Both the position numbers and the translations under genes were made by a program. From the NCBI GenBank assembly GCA_947095585.1, contig OX352762.1:97748249-97812248 (forward strand): a DNA stretch of 64,000 nt, given 5' to 3'. Source of the stretch: Nephrocerus scutellatus (taxonomy: Eukaryota; Arthropoda; Insecta; Diptera; Pipunculidae). The notes beneath the pieces are model-generated. The model saw only the letters and a program-made list of their open reading frames with translations. It did not search any database and was not told the origin of the DNA. Below, piece after piece: positions 1-11,288 of the stretch. The first letter of the stretch is position 1; the number at the start of each line of letters is the position of its first letter.

Positions 1-130
1 GACTATTAGGAACATTTAAAAAAAATGAGCCAAATCGGTCCAGCCGCTTAGCCGCGAAAAGGTAACAGCCATACAGAGTTACTTTTATAATATTAGTATG
101 AATATATATGAAATTATGAAATAAATAAAT
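1..130 (+). repeat. 3' tail of a dispersed non-LTR-like repeat (partial)
   Basis: The window opens inside a repeat. The segment at 27-46 (gagccaaatcggtccagccg) resembles the 3' portion of the repeat at 58539-59117, which has the related string aaatcggttcagccg near its end. An AT-rich tail with short TA runs follows, as in that copy. Insect RTE- and SINE-like repeats often end this way; assignment is by similarity only. The start lies outside the window. Confidence 0.4.
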
Positions 131-1429
131 AAACAAAGGATTGCTCATTGTTAATGTTCTGCCTAAGATGGAACAGAACTGTCGCCCAATTGGCTAGCTT
201 TTTTCTTGATTAAAACCAGTCACAAGATCATAATTACTATTTATGTTTACGAGACTGATTACAAAAGGTGACGGAAGATATTGGCGTATCATACAGACCT
301 GAACAAAAAAATGAACAGCTAATTTTTCATAAAGATACCTTTGCTTACTTTTACTTTTCCGTTTAAATAACAAATATATCAAATTTGTATATGTAGTTGT
401 TCTTTGTCTCTTTTCGAGTTAAGTGAACCGCTTCAATCACACACCAAAATAATTAAACGACAGCCGTAACTTAGTTTTGTTGGTAGTGATTGTTTTCATT
501 TGTTACTGTTACCATGTGTCATGTGGAAATTCTGTTTCCACCGTTGAACTAAACAACTAACGGGTGCGAGTGAGTTGGCGCAAGTGCAAATTCGAATTTC
601 AAAAGAAATTCCATGGGCCGAGAAAAATCCTGTTCCTGCGAATAACATGGGCCCCCATATATGCTATCCATATTGGCTTTACTCTTTGGTTTAATCACTT
701 GTACAGTAATGTCTGGTTTGTAGAAATTTTTTCATCGCAAACGAACGAGATTAGTAGCTCGTTGCAAAGCTGGGTGTGTATTTCTTCTCCAATGTAGGGT
801 CATGTAGCGAGCGGCCAAAGCAGTGAGACAACAAATCTGTATGGGGTAATAATAGTTCAGCTCAGTGGTGTGAGCAACGTCATTCATCAAGCTGTTCAAA
901 ACGATTTAATGCTTTGTGTTTGTCTTTTGTCATAACCTAAGTTTAAATCGCACAAGGTAATATCGGATTAAAATAATAGTTGTTGTTATTGTTACTTTAT
1001 TATATTTAGTTGCACTTTCTTTTTCGTTTTGCGACTGTCGTCTGCGGCAAAAGCTAAAGTCTTGTGGTATCAATTGTCATTTGTCATTTCAGCTATGTGG
1101 TATGATATCATATTGAGAGTGAAATTTTTAAAACAACTTCAAGTAAATTTTATTTAGTTGGATATTTTCATTAGCCACTTTCAATGGCTCTTAAATGAAC
1201 TTGAATATTAGATTTTTTAACGTTAAACCTATTGAATAATTGCGACTATGATCGGCACAGATTTTGTCGCTACAATTTTTCTCAGTTATGGGTTACAAGC
1301 GGCGGTTAGCATCAGCAGAATAGTGGGGAATAAAATGCAGGTACTGTATCTATTTTGACTGGTGGTAGTGATCACTTCGTGTGTCCGCCGGTAATTGTCC
1401 ATTTAAAAGGTTAAATAACGATCGGGCTT
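131..1429. other. AT-rich spacer, no gene recognised
   Basis: About 1.3 kb with no coding region, RNA gene or repeat boundary that I can support. A 77-codon open frame at 564-797 has no recognisable motif and is probably chance. Confidence 0.5.
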
Positions 1430-2135
1430 GTCCGTTCTAAATAAAACCTTAATCGTAAAAACAAATCATTATTACGGAAACTCAAATCAGCTTGTTACTC
1501 TGATCTACGAGTACGACCAACGTGCGCTCACTGTATAGAGCTCAAGCTGCTCAGCGGCTTTCCGTTAGCCTATCTCAATATAAAGCTGACATAACATCAT
1601 CTATGAGATGCGGTGATGCTTTCTTACCAAAATAAGAATGTGACATATATAACAGCTTTCATGCAAAACATTATATGCCTGAAGTGGGCTTCTAGTCAGC
1701 AAAAGAAATAAACCTACCGTTAACCGGCTTTGAAGCAGTATAATGAACGCCTATGGACCCTTCGCGTACGTGGCAAATTCAAGAACATAAACCTCATAAA
1801 AGTTCATACCCCAGACTATGAAAATAAAGAATTCCTTGAATCGAATGTCTTCATTATGATGTAAAAATCATCCTATATGAACGCAAAAATACATAGTTAA
1901 CATGAGAATACTAATGATAATGGACAACGAGTCATAGAGATGGCAGCAAGCAATAATTTATTAGTTGCGAGTACAAGATTTTCGCGTAAAAATATCCACA
2001 AAGGCAGATGGGAATCTCGTGAGAGAGTCACTCGCAATCAGTTATACCACGCATCCCAGCAGAACGTCAGCACAACACCAACAATTCATAAATTAATAGG
2101 GCAAGTATGGAACGAAGAAACGATTCCATAAGACT
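1430..2135 (+). pseudogene. RTE-like retrotransposon (family B), endonuclease fragment
   Basis: Collinear with the copy at 51110-52850: shared blocks include tagagctcaagctgctcag near 1536, the stretch ending ctgacataac near 1590, and atgaacgcctatggaccctt near 1742. In the 51-kb copy these encode an APE-type endonuclease of the RTE-like non-LTR type. Here the frame is broken many times. The last piece (1940-2131) reads KNIHKGRW followed by TRNQLYHA, where the 51-kb copy has TRNQIDYV, so the Asp of the NQID motif has become Tyr. Most of the reverse transcriptase is missing. It lies just upstream of CR1-like copy A in opposite orientation. Confidence 0.7.
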
Positions 2136-2193
2136 GAAGAAGAAGCATCATGTGTCCATACATAGAAATGATTATCACAACGTGTAACAAAGT

Positions 2194-3268
2194 ATTTTTT
2201 TTATAATGTACACACGCTAAAGGGGTTTACACCCTTATAATGCTTAGCACAGCGTGGGTGTTCGAAAATTAAGGAGAGGAAAAGGTGATATGTCTATGCG
2301 GAGTCGGGCAATTCATTCCACATAACTATTGTGCGGCTAAAGTACGAATCTCTGAATTGGTTGGAACGTCCGAAGATAGGTCTAATGGTGGACCCGTGAG
2401 CTCGAGTTGAGGCACGGGTATTTCGGTTTGGTTGGAGGATGGGCGGTATGCATAGATATTTCCTTTGAACACCGCTTATGGAAAAAGCGATAAAACAGTG
2501 ACAAGCATGAAACTTTCCTACGATGTTCAAGCGATTCGATTGTTTTCGTCACCAATAAGTTTTATCGCACGGTTCTGAATTATGTCGAGTAGATGCAATG
2601 TGGTCTTGGGAGCACCTGCCCAGACAATACAGTTGTATTCAAGTTTATGGCGAATATATGCCTTGTAAATAGTAGCCAGATCTATAGGAGTGAAGTACAT
2701 CTTGTAACGTTTAAGAAAACCTTAACATTTTGCAGCATTCTTAGCGATGGCGAATATGTGGTCTTCCAACGAAGATTGTTGTTGGCGCACATACCGAGTA
2801 TTGCAAGTTTTTCAGTTTCTTTGATCCAGGATACATTCATGGATAAAGGTTCGGGGTTTAAATTACGTTTAGAGGATAGAAGACAGCATTGGATTTTGGA
2901 AGCGTTAAGTTGAAATCTATTGCGTAGTCCCCACCTTGTTATTCTGTTAAGGTCAGAATTTAATGTGCTTAACATACGTTCTTGTTCAAGTTCCTCTTGT
3001 GATGAGGAGGGGCGTGGAGAGAGCTCGAACTTGTATGAAAAGCTTAGAGTGCTGTCGTCAGCGAAAGAATGAATCGGATTAGAACTAGCGAATAGGAGAT
3101 CATTAATGAAAATGAGAAAGAGTGTCGGAGATAAAACAGAGCCCTGTGGAACACCGGCGTTTATGCGTTGAACACTGGATTTGAAACCATCCAATACAAC
3201 CTAAATTGAACGGTTAGAAAGGTAGTTACTAGTCCAAACAAGCAGGGTCTTCTTAATTTCATAGGCAT
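2194..3268 (-). pseudogene. CR1-like non-LTR retrotransposon, copy A (RT 3' half)
   Basis: The minus strand encodes the RT core GVPQGSVLSPTLFLIFINDL with the catalytic box SFADDSTLSFSY (near 3060-3150), a thumb-like region, and a C-terminal block RPIFGRSNQFRDSYFSRTI near 2350. The 3' UTR ends at 2194 in a short TTATAAAAAA-type terminus shared with copies B, D, E, F and I. It is 5'-truncated at about 3268 and frameshifted after the ADD box. Clade assignment (CR1/L2 group of the Jockey superfamily) rests on the lack of RNase H, the RT motif style and the C-terminal block; RT phylogeny would settle it. Dead copy. Confidence 0.85.
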
Positions 3269-4030
3269 AGATAGGATTGATGAGACACAACATCGATGCA
3301 GGCCAAACATACGATAAAAGAATTTTTTGCTCCAATACCATAATTTCTATCTATTTTTTCTATCAAAATAATAAAGATGTCATATGTTTATTCTAATTTT
3401 AAGACTTTGAAGTGCTCATTGATAAATTGTTATAACCGATCATATTGTGTCGAACATCAACAGTTACCGACTAGTTTATAGGCATTTTTTTCAGACTTTC
3501 ATTCAGGCATTTAATGTGTGAATGAGAAGAGTTTATGTTAATTTAAAACATATTAGTAAAAAACTTAAACTAATCAAGTTTTTTAATTTTCGAGTTATAC
3601 ATGAATATTTACGATTTTCTATTACATAAATAACGCAATAAATTGACTTTCTTTGACATCAAAAATATGTGATTGGCATAAAAGATAAATGCTACGAAAA
3701 TTCGTAATTTATGACATAAAAAAAATAAATGATTTATTGATTTTTCCAAATTAACATAAAATTTGGTAGTCAGTTTCCGAACGTAAATGGCATTATGCCA
3801 GTTGTAAAATGAGGCACACTAATTCGCAAATAAAAATTGGGAAGCGTTTGAAAATCGTTTAAAAAGACTAATATCTTCGGATTTTAATTTCTCAAACATG
3901 ATTAACTACACAGACAGGATTTAAAGTAACCTTGACTTGTGATTTTAAACACAAACAGAGAAATAATATGTTTAAATAAGAAACTGCATAGCAATCCACC
4001 AAATAAACTTTCGAACTACAGACACATTGC

Positions 4031-5005
4031 TTTTTTTATAATTTGCGCACGCGTTAAGAAGTCGCACCCTTATAATGTTCGGCATATTTCGTGGGCGCCG
4101 TGGCTCAGTGGAAAAGCGCATCGCTACTGAACAGGAGGTTCGTGGTTCGAATCCCAGTAGCTCTCGCGAATGGGTGACAAACGTTCCGAGAGTAAAAACT
4201 TATCACGGAAAGCTTCTCAATTCGCCGTTCGGATCGGCCTTAAATTGTAGGTCCCTTTCATTTGTGTCCAAAAATATACATGCACAACACAAATGGTTGC
4301 GAGAAGCTAGGCCACAACGGTGTTTCGCGCTGAATACAATTATTATTTATATGCACATATCGGGAGGAGAAAATAGAAGATGTCTATTAGCGTGTGCTTT
4401 GAATGACTGTGAATCATAGTGATGTGAAAAGACAGATCTTGGCAGAGCATTCCACATAATTATTGTACGACCAAAGAACGAATCTCTGAACTTAACTATG
4501 CATACGATAAGGGCTTGATGGTAAGCTGATGAGCATTTGGAGCGCCAAAAAAATTGCCGTTGAATAAAGGGAGAGGTGGCATGTAACTAACTGTTTCTAT
4601 TGAGCACCGCTGGTGGAAGAAGCAATAAAACAGGGACAAGCAGGAAACTTTGCTGCTGTGTTCAAGCGAATCTATTGACTTCGCGACGTTTTCGTCATAG
4701 ATAAGTTTTATCGCACGGTTTTGTATTCTATCAAGCTGATGCAAGGTAGTTTAAGGCGCACCAGACCAGAAATTGACAATTATACTCAAGTTTTTGGCCT
4801 TGTAGATAGTAGCCAGATTAGAGGAAGTGAAATTATTCTTACACTGGATTAGAATAATAGATTTTGCAGCATTTTTGGCGACGTAAATATGTGCGCATTC
4901 CAACGAAGCTTGTCGTTAACGCACATACCGTGAATCGCGAGTTTTTCAATTTCTTCGATGCAAGTGTCATTCAAGAATAATAGCATTTGATTTAAAGTTC
5001 GCTTA
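4031..5005 (-). pseudogene. CR1-like non-LTR retrotransposon, copy B, interrupted by a SINE
   Basis: The 3' terminus at 4031 and UTR (4031-4090) match copy F at 41549. The element resumes at about 4360 with the same UTR (gatgtctattag, aatcatagtgatgtg) and continues through the C-terminal coding block HQLDRIQNRAIKLI near 4700 to about 5005, in the region upstream of the finger-thumb junction. A SINE occupies the gap, so the SINE inserted after this LINE copy. The ADD catalytic region is absent. The frame carries several stops. Confidence 0.8.
4093..4356 (+). mobile_element. tRNA-derived SINE, copy 1
   Basis: The head starts GGGCGCCG and contains an RNA polymerase III A box TGGCTCAGTGG (4101-4111) and B box GGTTCGAATCC (4144-4154), spaced as in tRNA genes. 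The non-tRNA body (gggtgacaaacgttccgaga, aattgtaggtccctttcat) is shared with three other copies at 18.8, 21.8 and 50.6 kb. The tail is the A/T-rich aattattatttat. It is nested in CR1-like copy B. It cannot fold as a functional tRNA because the acceptor 3' half is replaced by the SINE body. Confidence 0.85.
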
Positions 5006-5227
5006 AACTTTATTAATGATAGTCAAAAGAAGAATGGATCATTGTGCTCTCAACTCTGAAGTTCACAGAGCTAGTGTGTGTTCTAATTGTTAAGACTATT
5101 GACAATTTTGTTATTTTTTTCCTGGAAATTTGATTGTATTAATTTATAAAAGTATCTTTCCCTTGTAAAGTGAGCTTGAATTACCAAATCCATGTACTTG
5201 TCGGTGCCAACTTACCATGGCTATAAT
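5006..5227. other. Spacer between CR1-like copy B and the hAT element
   Basis: Short AT-rich spacer; nothing recognised. Confidence 0.5.
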
Positions 5228-5445
5228 CCCTAGGTCATCGTTTCTCAACTTATGGGTCACGACCCCCAGTGGTCCCCTCATTAGCCAAGGGGTCGCGTCG
5301 GTCCGAAAGTCAGATATTATAAAATGATTATATATGAATAAGAAAACTTTTATTCACGTTTTCAATTCACAAAAAATTACATATATAGAAGAATATACAA
5401 ACGTAAATCCATAATCAATGAGATCGTTTTGTTTGTTTTACATTT

Positions 5446-6890
5446 AAGAGACCTTTGAAACACATAAACGTGAATTGTTTTCGAGTGATAACAATCGATT
5501 TCTGTATTTGGTTTTTAATACTACCATGGAAGAGAAGCCTGTTTCACACAGATAAGAAGGTGCGAATGGGATTAATGTTTTCAATGCCTCTGTAACTAAG
5601 CTTTTATATTCGTTCCGCCGAGCAAACCAAACTTATTTTGAGATGAAAACTCTAGTTGTAAAATTTTATCGACCGATAATTCTTCAAGTTGGTTATGAGT
5701 CTCAATAGATAATTTAACAACTGCAACAATGTTATCATCAAATGGTTTAAGAACCCATATTTTTGAGAAGTTATCATTGTCATCTGAGATATAACCCTCT
5801 AACTGACTTTTCAACTCACGCAAATGTATTCTTAAAGTTTCTAATACATGATCAAGGATAAGACTTTTGGTATTTATATTTTTGTCAATATATTTAGCAG
5901 TCAAACCGAATACATCAACATTTTTTTCTTCAAGCCTAATAATTCAGATGCTAATTTTTTTGTCAGCCATTAGTAATATGTTATTTTCGCAGCCTTTGCA
6001 AACTTATATTTAAGTCATTCAAATGTAAAAAAATACACCTCTCAGGTAAGCTGTCATTGTTAACTTCTTCTTCTTTTCGAAAAAAAAAGTTAAAATGAGT
6101 TATTCCAATCTTTAAAAAAGATTTTCGCAATTTGAAAATCGGTGTCAAGTATGAAAAAGGAGTGACTTGTTCTTGGAGCCCATTTCTTTGCATAGTATGG
6201 AAAACAATCTATCTACACTGCAGTAGCCTTTGTTATAATATACCGTTTTTACAGCTTTAGACAGAACATTTTTTAAATTATCTGGCATATTTTTTGCGGC
6301 AAGCGCATATCTATGAATAAAACAGTGCGGCCATTCCATGTGTGGCATGATTTCTTTTAATTTCACTATAAAGCCACAGTTCTTGCCAGTTATTGCCTTT
6401 GCACCATACGAGTAAGAACAGACTAACATACATTAACTCAAATCCAATTTCTCATATCTTGCTGTCACAATAAATATTTCAAAAAGTCCTTGTCCAGTCG
6501 CATGACCTGGTATCGATTTGTAAAATAGCATATTTTCTTTAATTGACCCTTCGCATTCATATCGGACAAAACATAAAAATTGTGCCAAGTTTGTCAGGTC
6601 TGTTGTCTCGTCAAACTGAACAGCAAAAAATTCACTTGACTTCAGATTTTCGCCTATTTGTGATCATATTAATTGCAGCAGGTAGAATGAGATTGTCCGC
6701 AATCGTGTGGGGCTTTGACTCGCTGGCCACACTTAGTGCTACTAAATAGGATGCTTGAAGTATCGCTGTGTCTTTCTGGTTTGCTTTGAGGATACAAGTT
6801 TGTTGATTTTGCAAAAAAAGGGACTTACGCTCAAAAAATTCGATTGGCTTGTTAACTAAAGATGGGTGATTTGTTTCCAACTTTTATTTA
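5446..6890 (-). pseudogene. Broken hAT transposase (ZBED/SCAND3-like)
   Basis: In order on the minus strand: an N-terminal block with NHPSLVNKPIEFFERK and SKPHTIADNLILPAA (6880-6640); the first catalytic region FAVQFDETTDLTNLAQF near 6600; the central block GAKAITGKNCGFIVKLKEIM and WPHCFIHRYALAAKNMPD near 6400-6270; and a C-terminal dimerisation region EALKTLIPFAPSYLCETGFS near 5580-5520, ending at a stop near 5446. The usual TDGA or SDGA box reads SYGA, so the second catalytic Asp is replaced by Tyr. Several frameshifts separate the blocks. Inactive. Confidence 0.9.
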
Positions 6891-6909
6891 ACTTGACTTG
6901 AACCATTTT

Positions 6910-7370
6910 TGTCTGTATTTTCGACCACTTTGAGTTACTTTCTAACCACCTTCCACACGACGTAGAGAGCTGAAATTTTGTGATTGTCTAAATCCATAAT
7001 AGCATTTTTTATATTCCGAGTATGACGCGTGTCGCGTGTGTCGCGTGTGTCGTGTGCGATGGGTTGACTTTTTTTTCGACTTCTTTGAGGTCTTTTTTAA
7101 CCAACTTCCACGCGACCTACAGAGCTGAAGTTTTGTGTGTATTTAAGTCAAAAATAGCATTTTTTATATTCACGTGTAACGTTTCGCGTGTGGCACGTCT
7201 GATGGTTTAAAATCACGCCATTTCGTTTCGTTTTTTGAGGTTTTTTTTAAGAACCTCCGCACGACCTAGAGGGCTGAAGTTTTGTGAGCGGCTCAATGTC
7301 AAGGGACCATTTTGATATCCCGCTTTTGACGCGTGTCACGAGTCGCGAGTGGCACGTTGTAAGCGTGGAA
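6910..7370. repeat. Three tandem diverged ~150-bp units inside the hAT element
   Basis: The core cttccacacgacgtagagag recurs as cttccacgcgacctacagag and cctccgcacgacctagaggg, anchored near 6950, 7105 and 7254 (spacings about 155 and 150). Each is followed by gctgaagttttgtg and later by a GC-rich block of gcgtgt / cgcgtgtcgcg type. The units diverge from one another, so the duplication is old. No coding content recognised. Confidence 0.75.
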
Positions 7371-8117
7371 AAAAAACATTCTTTGAAATGGTTCCGACCT
7401 CAAAAACAGATACGTTGGCGATTATTACCAAATAATAAATGACTGTGTGGAGTGTTTCGATGTAACTACATAGATATAAAAGTTTGTACCCGAAAACTGA
7501 AGTTTTTTTTCATTTACTTGTTGCATCATAGGATTACTTTAGTAATAAAAATACTAGGTAATTATGTATAATTCATAATACAAGCAAAAATAATGAAACT
7601 AAAAATACCAGTTATCGCAACGATTTTTTCTTTTTTTAGTTTCAAGCTCAAAATCTGATAAAAAAAAATTGCAACCGGGGAAGTCCCTCTATAATACACA
7701 CGTGCTCGCTCAAAAATAAAATGGTTGGGATATGATACTTCATTTCTATTGGTGGAAGCATAGCTAAAAAACGAGATAATCCCTTACAAAACATGAATGC
7801 AAGGGCTCGTTCAAAAATTGAATGGCTGTCATGTTATTTTGAGGTTCTGTTCCAGAACTAGTTACGTTGCTGGAGGGCGAATTTCTGTCCGGGTTTTCTG
7901 TTTCTGTTTCAATTGCTAATGTATGGGATTCTGTTCATGTTTCTGTTCTTTGCGAAAAGTGGGCTTAAGTGATTAAATATTTTTAACTAGTAAAATAAAA
8001 CAGTTAACTAGGCTTGAACTTGTATTTATTGTAAGGGGAACGTGAGGTAACGGACTTATTTTTTTACCTATTCCGGGTGCTGCGACTTAAAAAAGGTTGA
8101 GAAACGATGGCCTAGAT

Positions 8118-9617
8118 AATACCGTGTAATTTTTATTTATTGTACAAACTGTATAAAGCCATATTTTTTGAAATAGCAAATATTAACGATGCTACCATCC
8201 GCTTAGAACTATTTCCTGGCTTATTTTAGATTTTAGACCATGCCGGCTTATCAGGTAAAAATTGTTAATTAAAAAAAATGTAAATAAATATTTATTTAAA
8301 TAAGATTTGTAGCATTAATTATTAAGCTAGTTTTGCGACAAAACAAAAACCACTTTTCTACTAACTGGTTATCGTGTCTAAAACAAATCTTTTTATACTA
8401 CATAGTATTAGCAAGAAATAGCACAGGACCATTTATATATGTATAAATTTGGCACAACAGGAAATAAAACTTATGAAAAAAATTCAAATTCTGGTCCAAT
8501 TTTTCTTCAAAAAAATATTTTGTTAAGACGTATCTTTGTATGGTATGATAGAAAAAAATATCCACAGAAAATCTCTTGCATTATTAAATCTACGTAATTG
8601 GAAATAATTTCACAAATCAATCTTGGTTTGTTACCAAGATCAAAAGTGTCATAAATCTGAAATGCAGAATTTATGTCTACTTAGTAAGCTTCGTTTCCTT
8701 CTCAAATGGGTGTTCCGATTTAAGTGTCAAGGTGTATGTATAATAGCACGAGAGTTATATGTGATGCTTAAAATCAATGGATAATATTTGATAAGTGGCT
8801 ATATTAAAAACATGAACTTTACTTTTTAACAAAAAAAACTATTTGGAAGTATCTTAATCAATAGACGTAGAAGAGAAAAAGAAAAATCAATAGCAGAGCA
8901 GAGCAAAAGTTAACCATTTTAAATCAGCAACGAATGAAGCAAAGGCAAAGTCGAATGATACTTTCACTGACTGAACTGATGTGAGCAGGTTTCTTTGAGT
9001 GATTGACATTGTTTATGTCTGCCTTTCCAGAGAAGATAGATAAAAATTCGACATTTAAGTTAAGCAAAATTGTGCTGGCGTTAAAAATTCACTATACTAG
9101 TATAAATTTTTTCGATATTGTTTTTTAAAATTTTTCATTCAAAATTCTTGAAAAACAATAAATTTTACAATATCGAAACAAAGCGAAGCCAACGTTTTAA
9201 GGAAAAAATATTATTTATTAGAGCATGATGGTAAGTAGGTAATTGGGTCTTTTATTACTTCAGAAATTTCTCCACTTAGATGCATTTCAATTATTCTTCT
9301 CTCAATTATCTTGAGTAGCAATAGCATTTATGGCCATAACTCTAGCAGAACAGTGGAATGCAGGCAAAATAAATGTCTATTATGGCACGGCACATGTATA
9401 CAGTTTTAATTCAAGTGGTTTCTTTTAATATACTTAATACTAATGATAGGGTTTTCAATAGGTGTTTGGTTGCTATTTTGTGGTAAAATCACTCTGAATG
9501 TATATCAACTATTTATAGTAACTTTTCTCATATGTTGCTTGCTTCTGAATTAAACCTCGATTAAAATGGGGTTTCTTATTGCTATTTTTGATAATTTACA
9601 TGTAATAAATAAATATA
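8118..9617. other. AT-rich spacer with a hairpin-forming inverted repeat
   Basis: No gene recognised. The only structure is an inverted repeat: tttcgatattgt at 9110-9121 and acaatatcgaaa at 9167-9178, a perfect 12-bp stem with a 45-base A/T-rich loop. Confidence 0.5.
9110..9178. repeat. 12-bp perfect inverted repeat, 45-bp loop
   Basis: Left arm tttcgatattgt (9110-9121), right arm acaatatcgaaa (9167-9178). The loop is AT-rich and itself partly self-complementary (tttttaaaattt). Could be a remnant of a small inverted-repeat element, but no TSD is evident. Confidence 0.6.
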
Positions 9618-10015
9618 AAGGGTGTCCAAATAAAAACTTCAGATTTAATAAAAAAAAACGGCTTAATATATATTTTCAAATTTATTTTTTTGTTTAAAAG
9701 TAAAATCCTCCTGGATATTTATGGAAAATGATTTAGTTCAAATGGGAGCCTTGGCCTTGACGTACTCCATTCGGTCGGTCCAATTTTTGAGCACATTTTG
9801 AATTGTGTGCGGCTCTATTTCGGCAATGGTTGCCCAATATTGGCTTTCAAATGCTCAATTGTTTGTGAATTGTCCGCATAACAGTTGTCCTTCAAAGCAC
9901 CCCACAAATAAAAATCCATAGGCGTCAAATTACAGCTCCTTGCCGGCCAATTCACGTCACCATTTCGACTTATAATGCAGCCATCGACGAGGCTTAACAA
10001 TTTAGACAAAGAAAA
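9618..10015 (-). pseudogene. Mariner-type transposon, 3' part (split element)
   Basis: Minus-strand coding 9815-10009 contains ISRNGDVNWPARSCNLTP followed by MDFYLWGALKDNCYAD, the C-terminal signature of a mariner/Tc1 transposase around the third catalytic Asp (in the LTPMDF block). The outer terminus begins aagggtgtccaaataa at 9618, preceded by TA. The matching inverted terminus is at 15612, at the far end of the N-terminal half. Upstream transposase sequence stops at about 10015, where unrelated DNA begins. Confidence 0.8.
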
Positions 10016-11288
10016 TCCTTTCTTTATTGTTCTCCTCTTTTCACTTCTTTAATTTTATAAACATCACGCTGTATTTAGTTATCACTTATTAGGGTGCAAA
10101 TCCCTTGACGTGTATTCATTTTTAAAAAAAAGGCGTTGCTTCTTGCAGAGTGCAACCTACTATAACAAAACCACTATTCAACCCGACACAATGATAAAAC
10201 AAAAAACTAATTATTATTTGAACGTCACGTACATCACCATTACCAGCATAACCACAACAACTATGGCAAAAACTGCGCTTAAATATCTGCAACAACATAA
10301 GTCTGCAATTGACCTCATGAGCTAATGAAAAGCCACAAAAAAAAATCGAACTTGCAATTTAGTAGTTGGTTTGTTACTTGCTCCACTGTATGGAAATTTA
10401 CTGATAAAACGGGAATTATCGTCTACATCACCACCGTAATTGATCACGCACTAGCAGAAGCAGTATAAAACATAAAATTGTCGCATTTTTGATTGTTGTT
10501 ATATCTGCAGTTCAAATGTCCAGTTGGCAGACGGTAATCAACCAGCAGTGCGCCTCCATCATCCAGCGGAATCATCAGTCTGGGTGGTACACGCTATGAT
10601 GAAAAGCGAAAATGACGAAACGAAAATATCGGAGCACCGACCGATCAACGTTTTGAATGCCACCTGATGTCTGATGGTGGCGGCTGAGGGAAAAATGCAA
10701 GTGCATGCACCAACATTGTGTGTTGTGTTCATCGCAAAAGTGAACCTTTTTCGAATGGCAAGACACCGGTCTTATTTATGGGAAAGTTAAAAGATACCGA
10801 CAGGAAGGTGCTGTGTAGGGGAAGTACAAATGGAGACAAAAACATATTTTACAACACTCACACGTGAAGGGCATGCGCGCGAGATTTGTGCGCCGCTTGG
10901 GCTTACCAAAACGGGGAGTAATAGCTAGTTAAATCTGTATGTTACCTATATTAGGTAATAAAAAATGTAACTTTCTGGAAAATTGGCATCAATGTGTTAT
11001 ATAACGCGCAATATACAGACGATGACTTGCGGTCAAGTATTATGACCACAATAATTGGTGTCACCTTTTAAAATATGCCACCCGTTAGGTCTGAAATAAA
11101 AACTGTACCTTTTCTAGTAGCAAAATTTTACCTGTATTCGTTGTAGTTTATTGCCTTCAAAATTCGAAAACATCATACCGTGACATCTAGGAAACAGTTT
11201 GCTAGGTAGACTAACTTGCATGAAGAACGTGGTTGGAAAATCATTTACGGTAGGGTTTAGTTTATTGGTTGGAAAAGCCTAAATAGAT
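10016..11288. other. Unassigned DNA between the mariner halves
   Basis: Inserted or duplicated sequence separating the two mariner halves. Open frames at 10110-10325 and 10575-10766 show no recognisable domain. A moderately GC-rich patch at 10500-10760 (tccatcatccagcggaatca) was not matched to anything else in the window. Confidence 0.45.

Larger units (their letters stand above)
5228..8117 (-). mobile_element. Complete hAT-superfamily transposon with TIRs and 8-bp TSD
   Basis: The element occupies 5236-8109 (2874 bp). The left terminus begins catcgtttctcaactt (5236) and the right terminus ends gttgagaaacgatg (8109), an inverted pair typical of hAT ends. Flanks are ccctaggt (5228-5235) and gcctagat (8110-8117), an 8-bp duplication matching at 6 of 8 positions. 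The minus strand carries a degenerate transposase at 5446-6890. The 5' third (6890-8109) has no recognisable BED zinc finger but holds three tandem units of about 150 bp. Confidence 0.88.

Noticed and set aside
4093..4160. A functional tRNA gene
   Set aside because: A and B boxes are present, but the acceptor arm is not closed and the same head is followed by a shared SINE body in four copies.
7020..7210. Plus-strand frame with repeated RVACVACVVC as a cysteine-rich peptide
   Set aside because: It lies in the GC-rich gcgtgt part of the tandem units of the hAT element; other units do not keep the frame.
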